Below are positions 1-5,198 of a DNA stretch of 5,355 nt, in pieces. Each line of letters starts with the position of its first letter. The stretch's first letter is position 1. The notes below the pieces were generated by a model, which was not told the DNA's origin, did not search any database, and worked only from the letters and a program-made list of their open reading frames with translations. The position numbers and the translations under genes were made by a program. The DNA is from Nitriliruptoraceae bacterium (lineage in GTDB: Bacteria > Actinomycetota > Nitriliruptoria > Nitriliruptorales > Nitriliruptoraceae). Location of the stretch: the NCBI GenBank assembly GCA_007120485.1, contig SKNP01000095.1, positions 1 to 5,355 of the forward strand. The letters are read 5' to 3'.

Positions 1-756
1 GCGCGGTACTGGTTGGACAGCTTCCGCTTGCACACCATGGAGGGCGAGCAGGTGGTGGCGGCGTCGACCGCGGAGGGACTGGAGCACGTGGATGCCTTCC
101 GTGACTCCGGCCTGGGCGGGATCTTCGCGACCGGTCACCTCGGATCGTGGGACGTCGGCGCGTTCTTCACCAGCCAACGGGACTGGGGGATGGTGGTCGT
201 CGCCGAACTGGTCGAGCCACGGCGGCTGTTCGATCGGTTCGTGCAGTTGCGTCGTGACGCCGGCATCGACGTCATCCCGCTGGTATCGGGCGGCGACATG
301 CTCGACCGGCTCGAGCGACGGGTCAGCGACCACGGGCAACTCGCGACGTTGCTGGCCGATCGCGACCTCACGCGCAAGGGCCCGATCGTGTCGTTCTTCG
401 ACGAACCGTGCCGCCTGCCGCCCGGGCCGGCGGCGTTGGCGCGGCGGACCGGTCGTCCCGTCTCGGTCGGCGGGTTCGTGACCTCCGGCGACGGGTTCCA
501 CGGCATCGTGCAGCCGCCGGTCGACATCAGCGGGTTGGACGTCCACGAGGGCACGCAGACGATCGCCCACGAACTCGAGCGTCTGATCCGCCGCGTGCCC
601 GAGCAGTGGCACGTGTTCGTCCGCAACTGGCTCGCCGAACGCGAACCGACCCACCCGGTCGTCCGCGCCTGGCGTCGAGGTGGCGACTGGCAGGCACTGG
701 CCCGTGCCGAGCACGCCGATCGGGTCGCGGCGAGCCAGGACGGGGCGGACGGGTGA
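1..756 (+). CDS. PatA-like phosphatidylinositol mannoside acyltransferase (LPLAT/HtrB family), 5'-truncated
   Basis: This is the 3' part of a lysophospholipid acyltransferase-family gene. The reading frame is open from base 1 (Ala-Arg-Tyr-Trp-Leu-Asp-Ser-Phe-Arg), and that string resembles the region ahead of the catalytic motif in these enzymes. The true start therefore lies outside the window, and the in-frame TTG at 13 and ATG at 37 are internal. The visible part is 251 codons. Family members are usually about 290-310 residues, so roughly 50 are missing. The HX4D catalytic motif is seen as GHLGSWD, with His at 136-138 and Asp at 151-153. A later LADRDL block (352-369), an FFDEP segment (394-408) and PPGPAALA are typical of the actinobacterial PatA branch. 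Known PatA enzymes transfer a palmitoyl chain to the mannose of PIM1/PIM2 on the cytoplasmic face of the membrane. The GTGA overlap with the PimA-like gene supports that role. A more general lauroyl-type acyltransferase is possible, because the acyl donor and acceptor cannot be read from sequence. Confidence 0.88.
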   Translation, partial: ARYWLDSFRLHTMEGEQVVAASTAEGLEHVDAFRDSGLGGIFATGHLGSWDVGAFFTSQRDWGMVVVAELVEPRRLFDRFVQLRRDAGIDVIPLVSGGDMLDRLERRVSDHGQLATLLADRDLTRKGPIVSFFDEPCRLPPGPAALARRTGRPVSVGGFVTSGDGFHGIVQPPVDISGLDVHEGTQTIAHELERLIRRVPEQWHVFVRNWLAEREPTHPVVRAWRRGGDWQALARAEHADRVAASQDGADG

Positions 757-1889
757 AGGTCGCCCTGGTCAGTCCGTACGACCTGTCGGTCCCCGGCGGC
801 GTGCAGTCCCACGTCGCACGGCTCGCTGACGCGCTCCGGGCGTTGGGCGACGACGTGCGGGTCGTCGGCCCCGGCCGACCTGACGCTGCACGGGTACCCG
901 ACGGCGTGCAGCCGCTCCCGGTCGGACGGGCCTCGCGGGTGTCGTTCAACGGGTCGGTCGCGCCGATCGCGCTGGGGCCGGGCGCGTTCGCCCGTACGCG
1001 CCACGCCCTCGAACGGTTCCGGCCGGACGTGATCCACGTCCACGAGCCGGTCGTGCCGATGGTGGGGGTCGCCGCCGCGACCTCGACGGTCGCCCCCGTC
1101 GTGGGCACCGTCCACGCCTGGTCGCACCAGCGTCGGGTCTACCGGGCGACGCGGGCCGTGACCCGTCGGGTCATCGACCACCTCGACGACCTGGTGGCCG
1201 TCAGCGCGGCCGCGGCCGAGTTCCACGCCGATGCGCTGGGTCTCCCGATCGACCGCTTCGAGATCGTCCCCAACGGTGTCGAGGTGGCCCGGTTCGCACC
1301 CGTCGCCGATGCCCGCACGCCGGCGACCGATGGCGGACGGCGGTTGCTGTTCGTGGGGCGGCTCGAGCCGCGGAAGGGCCTGACGGTGCTGCTGGATGCG
1401 TTCGTCCGGCTGGCTCGACGTCGAGATGATCTCGTCCTGGACGTGGTGGGGGACGGGCCGGAGCGCACGGCGGCGCAGCGACGCGTTCCGGCGGACCTGC
1501 GGGCTCGCGTGCGGTTCCACGGGCGGGTCGACGATGCGGAACTGCTCGAGCGGCTGGCGGCCTGCGACCTGTACGTGTCGCCGGCGCTGGGTGGCGAATC
1601 GTTCGGGATCGTGCTGTTGGAAGCGATGGCGGCCGGCCGGGCCGTGGTGGCCTCGGACCTGCCCGGGTACCGCTCGGTGGTCACCGATCGTGTCGATGGC
1701 CGTCTGGTACCACCGGGCGACCCGGAGCGCCTCGCGGACGTGATCGCACAACTGCTCGACGACCCGTCCGCCCGATCGCCGCTGGTGGCCGCCGGCCACG
1801 AGCGGGCGGCGGCGCACGACTGGCCGGTGGTGGCGGGACGCATCCGGGAGCGCTACCTGCGGGCGATCGACGGAGCCGCCGGTCGGTGA
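753..1889 (+). CDS. pimA: GT4-family phosphatidylinositol mannosyltransferase, PimA-like
   Basis: The product is a 378-residue GT-B glycosyltransferase, the usual length for PimA. It is expected to transfer mannose from GDP-mannose to phosphatidylinositol, the first step of PIM synthesis, at the inner membrane face. The start is the GTG at 753, overlapping the upstream TGA by four bases. It gives VKVALVSPYDLSVPGGVQSH, which aligns with the PimA N-terminus and its glycine-rich acceptor loop. The frame stays open further upstream, but that part is a shadow of the acyltransferase gene. Visible landmarks are HVHEP (residues 95-99), GTVHAW with His121 matching the catalytic-site His118 of mycobacterial PimA, IVPNGVEV before the C-terminal domain, Arg203 and Lys208 (RLEPRK) as expected phosphate-binding residues, and the EX7E motif (Glu282 and Glu290 in GGESFGIVLLE). 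No strong Shine-Dalgarno precedes the GTG, so translational coupling is likely. Another GT4 specificity cannot be excluded, but the neighbouring PatA-like gene favours PimA. Confidence 0.9.
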   Translation: MKVALVSPYDLSVPGGVQSHVARLADALRALGDDVRVVGPGRPDAARVPDGVQPLPVGRASRVSFNGSVAPIALGPGAFARTRHALERFRPDVIHVHEPVVPMVGVAAATSTVAPVVGTVHAWSHQRRVYRATRAVTRRVIDHLDDLVAVSAAAAEFHADALGLPIDRFEIVPNGVEVARFAPVADARTPATDGGRRLLFVGRLEPRKGLTVLLDAFVRLARRRDDLVLDVVGDGPERTAAQRRVPADLRARVRFHGRVDDAELLERLAACDLYVSPALGGESFGIVLLEAMAAGRAVVASDLPGYRSVVTDRVDGRLVPPGDPERLADVIAQLLDDPSARSPLVAAGHERAAAHDWPVVAGRIRERYLRAIDGAAGR

Positions 1890-1968
1890 CCGCCAGCGCC
1901 CCACGTGCCGGTACGACGTCGAGGTGGCGGTGGGGCCACGGATGCTGGGGGAGCGGAGGTCCACGTCC

Positions 1969-1974
1969 TAGACT
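1969..1974 (+). promoter_or_regulatory. Candidate -10 element for the DUF3048 lipoprotein gene
   Basis: TAGACT fits the actinobacterial -10 pattern TANNNT and lies 43 bases before the chosen GTG start, inside the 128-base gap after pimA. About 17 bases upstream there are only G-runs, with no good TTGACA-like -35. It is therefore a weak, -10-only candidate. If it is real, the lipoprotein gene can be transcribed independently of pimA. Confidence 0.4.
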
Positions 1975-2005
1975 GCTGCGGCTCGTCGCGGCCCGAACCT
2001 GACCC

Positions 2006-2009
2006 GGAG
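2006..2009 (+). promoter_or_regulatory. Ribosome binding site that decides the lipoprotein start
   Basis: GGAG stands eight bases before the GTG at 2018, which is normal spacing. An in-frame GTG at 2009 overlaps this GGAG and could not use it. This is the reason for choosing 2018, which also gives a compact signal peptide. Confidence 0.6.
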
Positions 2010-2017
2010 TGAACCCC

Positions 2018-3127
2018 GTGCCCCGTGCCCTCCTCGCGCTGCTCGTCGGCGCCCTGCTGCTCTCCGCCTGCGCCGTCGACCAACCGAAGCTGGTGCGTAC
2101 GGCCCCCTTCGACGTCGACGAACCCGAACCGGACCCCGAGCCGGACCCCGAGCCGGAGGAGCTGGAGGAGCCCGAGGAGCCGGAGGTCGAGCAGCCGGAG
2201 GACGATCGGCCGCGGTCGCACCTGACCGGCGAACCGATCGACGAGGAACTGCTCGACCAGCCGCAGCTGTTGGTCAAGATCGAGAACTCCCCGCAGGCTC
2301 GGCCGCAGGCCGGCCTGGACGACGCGGACATCGTCTACGAGGAGGTCGTCGAAGGTGGGGTCACCCGGTTCGTCGCGATCTTCCACAGCCAGGTGCCGGA
2401 CGTCGCCGGGCCGATCCGCTCCGCGCGGCCCGTCACCGCCCAGTTGATGCGCGGGTACGGCCCCTCGGGCTTCGCGTACTCCGGTGCCCGCCAGGAGGTC
2501 GAGAACCTCCTTGCGTACACCCCGTCGATCCGGATCACCGAAGGCGGTGCGGGGTTCTTCCGCGATCACGGTCGCGCCGCACCCCACAACCTGTACGTGG
2601 AGACGCAAGCCACGTTGGACGGTGCCATCGCGCGTGGCGCGGAGCCGTTCACCGACGTCGGCTGGACGTTCGAAGAGGAGCGCAAGAGCCGCGAGGACGT
2701 CCCCGGGCGGGTCCGTTGCCCGGAGGGCGAAGCGGCCTGCGACGACCCCGGTGTCGCGGTGGATGTCCGCATGTCGCGCGAGTTCACCAGCAACTGGGAG
2801 TACGACGCTGACGATCGCCGCTACCGGCGCGGGCAGAACGGTCGAACGTTCCGGGTGACCGGCGAGGGGCGGATCGGGGCCGCCAACGTGGTCGTGCTCG
2901 ACACCCGGCACTACATCGGGGCGTCCGGCTACCCGGAGACCGACGTCGTCACCGAGGGCGCCGACGCCGTGGTGCTGCGGGATGGGCGTCGCTACGACGC
3001 CCGCTGGTCCAAGCCGACCGCCGACGACCCCATCGAGCTGTTCACCGTTGACGGCGATCCGTTCCCGTTGGCGCCCGGTCCGACGTGGGTGCACCTACCG
3101 GATCGGCTGCCCGCACCGGACGCCTGA
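2018..3127 (+). CDS. DUF3048 domain-containing (YerB-like) lipoprotein
   Basis: A predicted secreted lipoprotein of 369 residues starts at GTG 2018 (an alternative GTG at 2009 adds three residues). A short signal peptide, with Arg3 then a Leu/Ala-rich core, ends in the lipobox LLSAC. Cys18 (2069-2071) is the expected lipidation site, so the protein should be anchored to the outer face of the membrane. Residues about 34-63 form a Pro-Glu-Asp linker. From residue 69 (LTGEP) the sequence matches the DUF3048 N-terminal domain: LLVKIENSPQARPQAGL, DADIVYEEVVEGGVTRF, GPIRSARP and PHNLY. From about residue 245 it matches the DUF3048 C-terminal domain: WEYD, YRRGQNGRTF, VVVLDTR, RWSK and PGPTWVHLP. 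Cys234 and Cys241 could form an extracellular disulfide. The Bacillus relative YerB belongs to this family, whose biochemical role I cannot state with confidence. It has gaps on both sides and is probably not tightly coupled to pimA or pdxS. Confidence 0.87.
   Translation: MPRALLALLVGALLLSACAVDQPKLVRTAPFDVDEPEPDPEPDPEPEELEEPEEPEVEQPEDDRPRSHLTGEPIDEELLDQPQLLVKIENSPQARPQAGLDDADIVYEEVVEGGVTRFVAIFHSQVPDVAGPIRSARPVTAQLMRGYGPSGFAYSGARQEVENLLAYTPSIRITEGGAGFFRDHGRAAPHNLYVETQATLDGAIARGAEPFTDVGWTFEEERKSREDVPGRVRCPEGEAACDDPGVAVDVRMSREFTSNWEYDADDRRYRRGQNGRTFRVTGEGRIGAANVVVLDTRHYIGASGYPETDVVTEGADAVVLRDGRRYDARWSKPTADDPIELFTVDGDPFPLAPGPTWVHLPDRLPAPDA
2129..2158 (+). repeat. Short in-frame tandem repeat in the lipoprotein linker
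   Basis: The 12-base unit CCGGACCCCGAG occurs twice in a row (2129-2140 and 2141-2152), followed by a partial copy CCGGAG. It encodes alternating Pro, Asp and Glu in the acidic linker between the lipidated cysteine and the DUF3048 domains. Because the unit is a multiple of three, copy-number change by slippage would lengthen or shorten the linker without shifting the frame. Confidence 0.8.
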
Positions 3128-3162
3128 CCAGGCGCCCCCACGGATCTCCCGCCACGCCGCAC

Positions 3163-3254
3163 GGCCGGCGGTGACCATCGGCCGGCTGGGACCATCGGCC
3201 GGCGGTGACCACCGGCTGGTGGTGACCACCGGCCGGCGGTGACCACCGGCTGGC
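3163..3254. repeat. Tandem array of a 17-bp unit, five copies plus a partial
   Basis: Units begin at 3163, 3180, 3197, 3214 and 3231, with consensus GGCYGGYGGTGACCAYC. Unit 2 differs most (CTGGGACC in place of CGGTGACC). A sixth copy starts at 3248 and keeps only GGCTGGC before diverging. Spacing is exactly 17 bases with no indels. The array starts 36 bases after the lipoprotein stop codon. Each unit has near-dyad symmetry around GGTGACC, so neighbouring units can pair as hairpins. It could be a terminator region, an array of protein binding sites, or a slippage-generated repeat with no function. Confidence 0.9.
3212..3236 (+). terminator. Possible GC-rich hairpin terminator within the 17-bp repeat array
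   Basis: Bases 3212-3222 (CCGGCTGGTGG) pair with 3226-3236 (CCACCGGCCGG) through 11 positions, one of them a G·U wobble, around a TGA loop. It lies 85 bases after the lipoprotein stop. No T-run follows, so it would be of the U-less type sometimes proposed for actinobacteria. The hairpin is also a direct consequence of the repeat unit, so termination is uncertain. Confidence 0.35.
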
Positions 3255-3273
3255 TCGGATCAGCGGACCGTGC

Positions 3274-3301
3274 CTCCCCGTGCGACCTCGGGGAGTACCA
3301 T
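3274..3301 (+). promoter_or_regulatory. Palindrome beside a candidate -10 box upstream of pdxS
   Basis: CTCCCCG (3274-3280) and CGGGGAG (3289-3295) form a perfect 7-bp inverted repeat with an 8-base spacer. It is followed immediately by TACCAT (3296-3301), which fits the TANNNT pattern of actinobacterial -10 boxes. If TACCAT is the -10, the palindrome covers the -35 and spacer region, where a regulator would block or recruit polymerase, and the pdxS leader would be about 120 bases. No good TTGACA-like -35 is seen. The same inverted repeat could instead act as an RNA hairpin ending upstream transcription. Confidence 0.4.
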
Positions 3302-3419
3302 CGTCCGACGTCGCCGCTCAGCATGTCGGTGGCGCTACCCGCCCCACGGGCCCGGATCCGCACCGGCCTTCTCCCGGGGGCGATCAACGACGACCACGGA
3401 CATGGTCGCGAGCAGGGTC

Positions 3420-3424
3420 AGGAG
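3420..3424 (+). promoter_or_regulatory. Ribosome binding site of pdxS
   Basis: AGGAG lies six bases before the ATG at 3431. It is the strongest Shine-Dalgarno in the window and fixes the pdxS start against the longer in-frame alternative at 3239. Confidence 0.8.
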
Positions 3425-3430
3425 CGTCTC

Positions 3431-4348
3431 ATGAGCGAACAGGGCAGCACCGCGGCAGCGTCGTCACCCGAGCGTGGCACCGTTCGGGTCAAGCGTGGCC
3501 TGGCGGACATGCTCAAAGGCGGCGTCATCATGGACGTCGTGGACGCGGAGCAGGCCCGGATCGCTGAGGCCGCCGGTGCGGTCGCGGTCATGGCGCTCGA
3601 GCGTGTGCCGGCGGATATCCGCGCGGATGGTGGCGTGGCTCGTATGTCCGACCCGCAGATGATCGATCAGATCGTGGAGGCGGTGTCGATCCCGGTGATG
3701 GCCAAGGCTCGGATCGGTCACTTCGTCGAGGCGCAGGTCCTGCAGTCCCTCGGGGTCGACTACGTCGACGAGTCGGAGGTGCTCACGCCGGCGGACGAGG
3801 CCAACCACATCGACAAGTGGCGGTTCGACGTGCCGTTCGTGTGCGGCGCGACCAACCTCGGTGAGGCCCTGCGGCGACTCAGCGAGGGCGCGGCGATGAT
3901 CCGTTCCAAGGGCGAGGCCGGGACGGGCAACGTCGTCGAAGCCACGCGGCACATGCGCTCCATCACCGCGGAGATCCGCCGGCTGGCGACGATGGACGAG
4001 ACCGAGCTCTACCAGGCGGCCAAGCACCACCAGGCGCCGGTCGAGCTCATCCGCGAGTGCGCGGAGACCGGTCGGCTGCCCGTCGTGCTGTTCACGGCTG
4101 GCGGCATCGCGACCCCGGCTGATGCTGCGATGATGATGCAGCTCGGCGCCGATGGCGTCTTCGTCGGCTCCGGCATCTTCAAGTCCGGCAACCCCGACCA
4201 GCGGGCTCAGGCCATCGTGGAAGCGACCACCCATTTCGATGACCCGGAGGTCGTCGCCAAGGTCTCCCGTGGGCTGGGCGAAGCGATGGTCGGCATCGAG
4301 ATGTCCGAGCTGCCCGCGGATCAGCAGTACGCCGGCCGCGGCTGGTGA
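3431..4348 (+). CDS. pdxS: Pyridoxal 5'-phosphate synthase, PdxS subunit
   Basis: The 305-residue product is full length for PdxS. It is the synthase half of the DXP-independent vitamin B6 pathway: it combines ribose 5-phosphate (or ribulose 5-phosphate), glyceraldehyde 3-phosphate and ammonia from PdxT into pyridoxal 5'-phosphate, in a cytoplasmic complex that is typically a dodecamer of PdxS barrels. After a variable N-terminal tail of about 15 residues, conserved blocks run in order: VKRGLADMLKGGVIMDVV (Asp35), MALERVPADIRADGGVARMSDP, IPVMAKARIGHFVEAQ with Lys92 as the expected Schiff-base lysine (Bacillus Lys81), VDYVDESEVLTPADE, and MIRSKGEAGTGNVVEA with Lys160 (Bacillus Lys149). The phosphate-binding glycines are in FTAGGIATPADAAMMMQLGADGVFVGSGIFKS. 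The C-terminus (MSELPADQQYAGRGW) is intact. All expected catalytic residues are present. The ATG is set by AGGAG at 3420-3424, and pdxT begins within the last codons. Confidence 0.98.
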   Translation: MSEQGSTAAASSPERGTVRVKRGLADMLKGGVIMDVVDAEQARIAEAAGAVAVMALERVPADIRADGGVARMSDPQMIDQIVEAVSIPVMAKARIGHFVEAQVLQSLGVDYVDESEVLTPADEANHIDKWRFDVPFVCGATNLGEALRRLSEGAAMIRSKGEAGTGNVVEATRHMRSITAEIRRLATMDETELYQAAKHHQAPVELIRECAETGRLPVVLFTAGGIATPADAAMMMQLGADGVFVGSGIFKSGNPDQRAQAIVEATTHFDDPEVVAKVSRGLGEAMVGIEMSELPADQQYAGRGW

Positions 4349-5037
4349 GCGCGAGCTTCGTCCCGTCCCGCTGGGTCCCCGGTGACCGGCTGGCGACGCG
4401 GCGCGCCGCCCCGTCGGTGGCGGCCGGGGCGCCGACGATCGGGGTCCTCGCGCTCCAGGGCGACGTCCTCGAGCATCTGCGCGCCCTGGAGCGGTGCGGT
4501 GCCAGGGCGGTGACGGTGCGGCGCGCGGACCAGCTCGCGGCGGTCGATGGGCTGGTCCTACCCGGGGGCGAGTCGACCACGATCGGCAAGTTGCTCGACC
4601 GCTTCGGGCTGCGGCTGCCGATCCGGGCGCGCATCGATGCGGGCCTGCCGGTGTTCGGCACGTGTGCCGGCATGATCCTGCTCTCCGACGAGCTCGACCA
4701 GGCGGTCGGACAGCCCCTCATCGGGGGACTGGCGGTGCGGACCCGTCGCAACGCGTTCGGCCGGCAGCGTGACTCCTTCGACACGCGGCTGGAGGTCGCC
4801 GGGATCGCCGGCGGCCCCATCGACGTGGCGTTCATCCGTGCGCCGCGGGTCGAACGGGTCCTGCGCGACGACGTGGAGGTGCTCGCGGCCATCGACGGGC
4901 ACCCGGTGGTGGTCCGTCAGGGCGCGTTGCTGGCGACGGCGTTCCATCCGGAGGTGACCGGCGACGACCGGTTGCACGCGGCCTTCGTGGCCTCCGTCCG
5001 CTCAGCACACGACCGCGGACAGCGCACGATCGCGTGA
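4345..5037 (+). CDS. pdxT: Pyridoxal 5'-phosphate synthase, glutaminase subunit PdxT
   Basis: This class I glutamine amidotransferase hydrolyses glutamine and passes the ammonia to PdxS. Visible motifs, numbered from GTG 4345, are IGVLALQGDVLEH near the true family N-terminus, LPGGESTTIGKLL (oxyanion and PdxS-contact region, Gly74-Gly75-Glu76-Ser77), the nucleophile elbow FGTCAGMILLS with Cys107, and FHPEVTGD with His201 and Glu203 completing the triad. The GTG at 4345 overlaps the pdxS stop by four bases, giving 230 residues. PdxT is usually about 190-200 residues, and here about 30 residues rich in Arg and Ala precede the conserved core. A second in-frame GTG at 4417 would give 206 residues, closer to the family norm. 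Neither start has a clear Shine-Dalgarno. I kept 4345 because the overlap implies coupling with pdxS. The identity is certain and the start is not. Confidence 0.95.
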   Translation: MSASFVPSRWVPGDRLATRRAAPSVAAGAPTIGVLALQGDVLEHLRALERCGARAVTVRRADQLAAVDGLVLPGGESTTIGKLLDRFGLRLPIRARIDAGLPVFGTCAGMILLSDELDQAVGQPLIGGLAVRTRRNAFGRQRDSFDTRLEVAGIAGGPIDVAFIRAPRVERVLRDDVEVLAAIDGHPVVVRQGALLATAFHPEVTGDDRLHAAFVASVRSAHDRGQRTIA

Positions 5038-5042
5038 GGTCG

Positions 5043-5061
5043 CGGCCGCGTTGCGCGGCCG
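5043..5061 (+). terminator. Strong GC hairpin just after pdxT, possible terminator
   Basis: CGGCCGCG (5043-5050) pairs perfectly with CGCGGCCG (5054-5061) around a TTG loop, starting five bases after the pdxT stop. The position is right for a terminator or an RNA 3'-end stabiliser of the pdxS-pdxT transcript. No T-run follows (the next bases are AACCCCC), so classical Rho-independent termination is not supported. Confidence 0.45.
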
Positions 5062-5075
5062 AACCCCCGTCGTCG

Positions 5076-5094
5076 CGGCTGCGTGGCGCGGCCG
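5076..5094 (+). terminator. Second copy of the post-pdxT hairpin
   Basis: CGGCTGCG (5076-5083) pairs with CGCGGCCG (5087-5094) around a TGG loop, with one U·G pair in the RNA. It is the equivalent stem of the second 33-bp repeat. Two hairpins in series would act as a tandem terminator or barrier between pdxT and the next gene, but again there is no T-run. Confidence 0.4.
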
Positions 5095-5166
5095 AACCCT
5101 CGTCGCGGAGGCGGTGCGTCTTCCCCGCCGTCGCCACGTGCGGCGTGCGCTCCTACCGCGGGGCCT

Positions 5167-5195
5167 TTGGTCTGGCCCGTCGCCGCCGATAGAGC
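5167..5195 (+). promoter_or_regulatory. Candidate promoter of the last, truncated gene
   Basis: TTGGTC (5167-5172) and TAGAGC (5190-5195) are separated by 17 bases, the usual -35/-10 spacing, and match the consensus at TTG and TA. The -10 lies only three bases before the ATG at 5199. Transcription from it would start at or just inside the start codon, giving a leaderless or near-leaderless message. That makes the start or the promoter doubtful. Confidence 0.3.
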
Positions 5196-5198
5196 GGT

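Larger units (their letters stand above)
3128..3430. other. 303-base gap between the lipoprotein gene and pdxS
   Basis: No convincing gene lies here. The pdxS frame is open back to an in-frame ATG at 3239, but the extra 64 residues resemble no PdxS N-terminus, and a clear ribosome binding site marks 3431. The gap holds, in order, five tandem 17-bp units (3163-3247), a 7-bp inverted repeat (3274-3295), a TACCAT box (3296-3301), the near-palindrome GGTGGCGCTACC (3328-3339), a foldable segment (3340-3382) and the pdxS ribosome binding site. It probably carries both the end of the lipoprotein transcript and the pdxS promoter and leader. Confidence 0.7.
5039..5104. repeat. Two adjacent 33-bp direct repeats after pdxT
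   Basis: Copies occupy 5039-5071 and 5072-5104 and match at 30 of 33 positions (differences C to T, T to G, C to T in order). Both begin GTCGCGGC and end in CGTC. Each contains a near-perfect inverted repeat followed by CGAACCC. The first copy begins two bases after the pdxT stop. One of the differences turns a G-C pair of the stem into a G·U pair, so folding is kept. This could be a local duplication or two members of a repeat family found elsewhere in the genome. Confidence 0.88.

Noticed and set aside
1898..1936. Inverted repeat GCCCCAC (1898-1904) / GTGGGGC (1930-1936) after pimA as a terminator
   Set aside because: The stem is only 7 bp with a 25-base loop and no T-run, which is expected by chance in DNA this GC-rich.
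135..1964. Open minus-strand frame of 609 codons opposite the acyltransferase and pimA
   Set aside because: It lies opposite two well-recognised genes, its translation is Arg/Pro/His-rich low-complexity sequence with no recognisable domain, and GC-rich codon bias commonly leaves antisense frames open.
1853..3094. Open minus-strand frame of 413 codons opposite the lipoprotein gene
   Set aside because: The + strand has a lipobox protein with two recognisable DUF3048 domains. The antisense product shows no family features and is explained by third-position GC bias.
3163..3254. The 17-bp array as a CRISPR array
   Set aside because: The units are directly adjacent with no unique spacers, and no cas gene is present.
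3239..3430. N-terminal extension of PdxS to an upstream in-frame ATG
   Set aside because: The added residues match no PdxS N-terminus and overlap the end of the 17-bp array and the palindrome. AGGAG six bases before 3431 marks the real start.
3464..4234. Open minus-strand frame of 256 codons opposite pdxS
   Set aside because: PdxS is certain on the + strand. The antisense translation is His/Asp/Arg-rich and unrecognisable.
4380..4393. CGGTGACCGGCTGG in the pdxT 5' region as a stray copy of the 17-bp repeat
   Set aside because: It lacks the ACC step between the two halves and shares only common GC-rich words. Similar GGTGACC strings also occur at the pimA stop, so chance is the simplest reading.
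5161..5178. GGGCC (5161-5165) / GGCCC (5174-5178) stem as a terminator before the last gene
   Set aside because: A 5-bp stem with an 8-base loop is too weak, and it overlaps the candidate -35 of the next gene.
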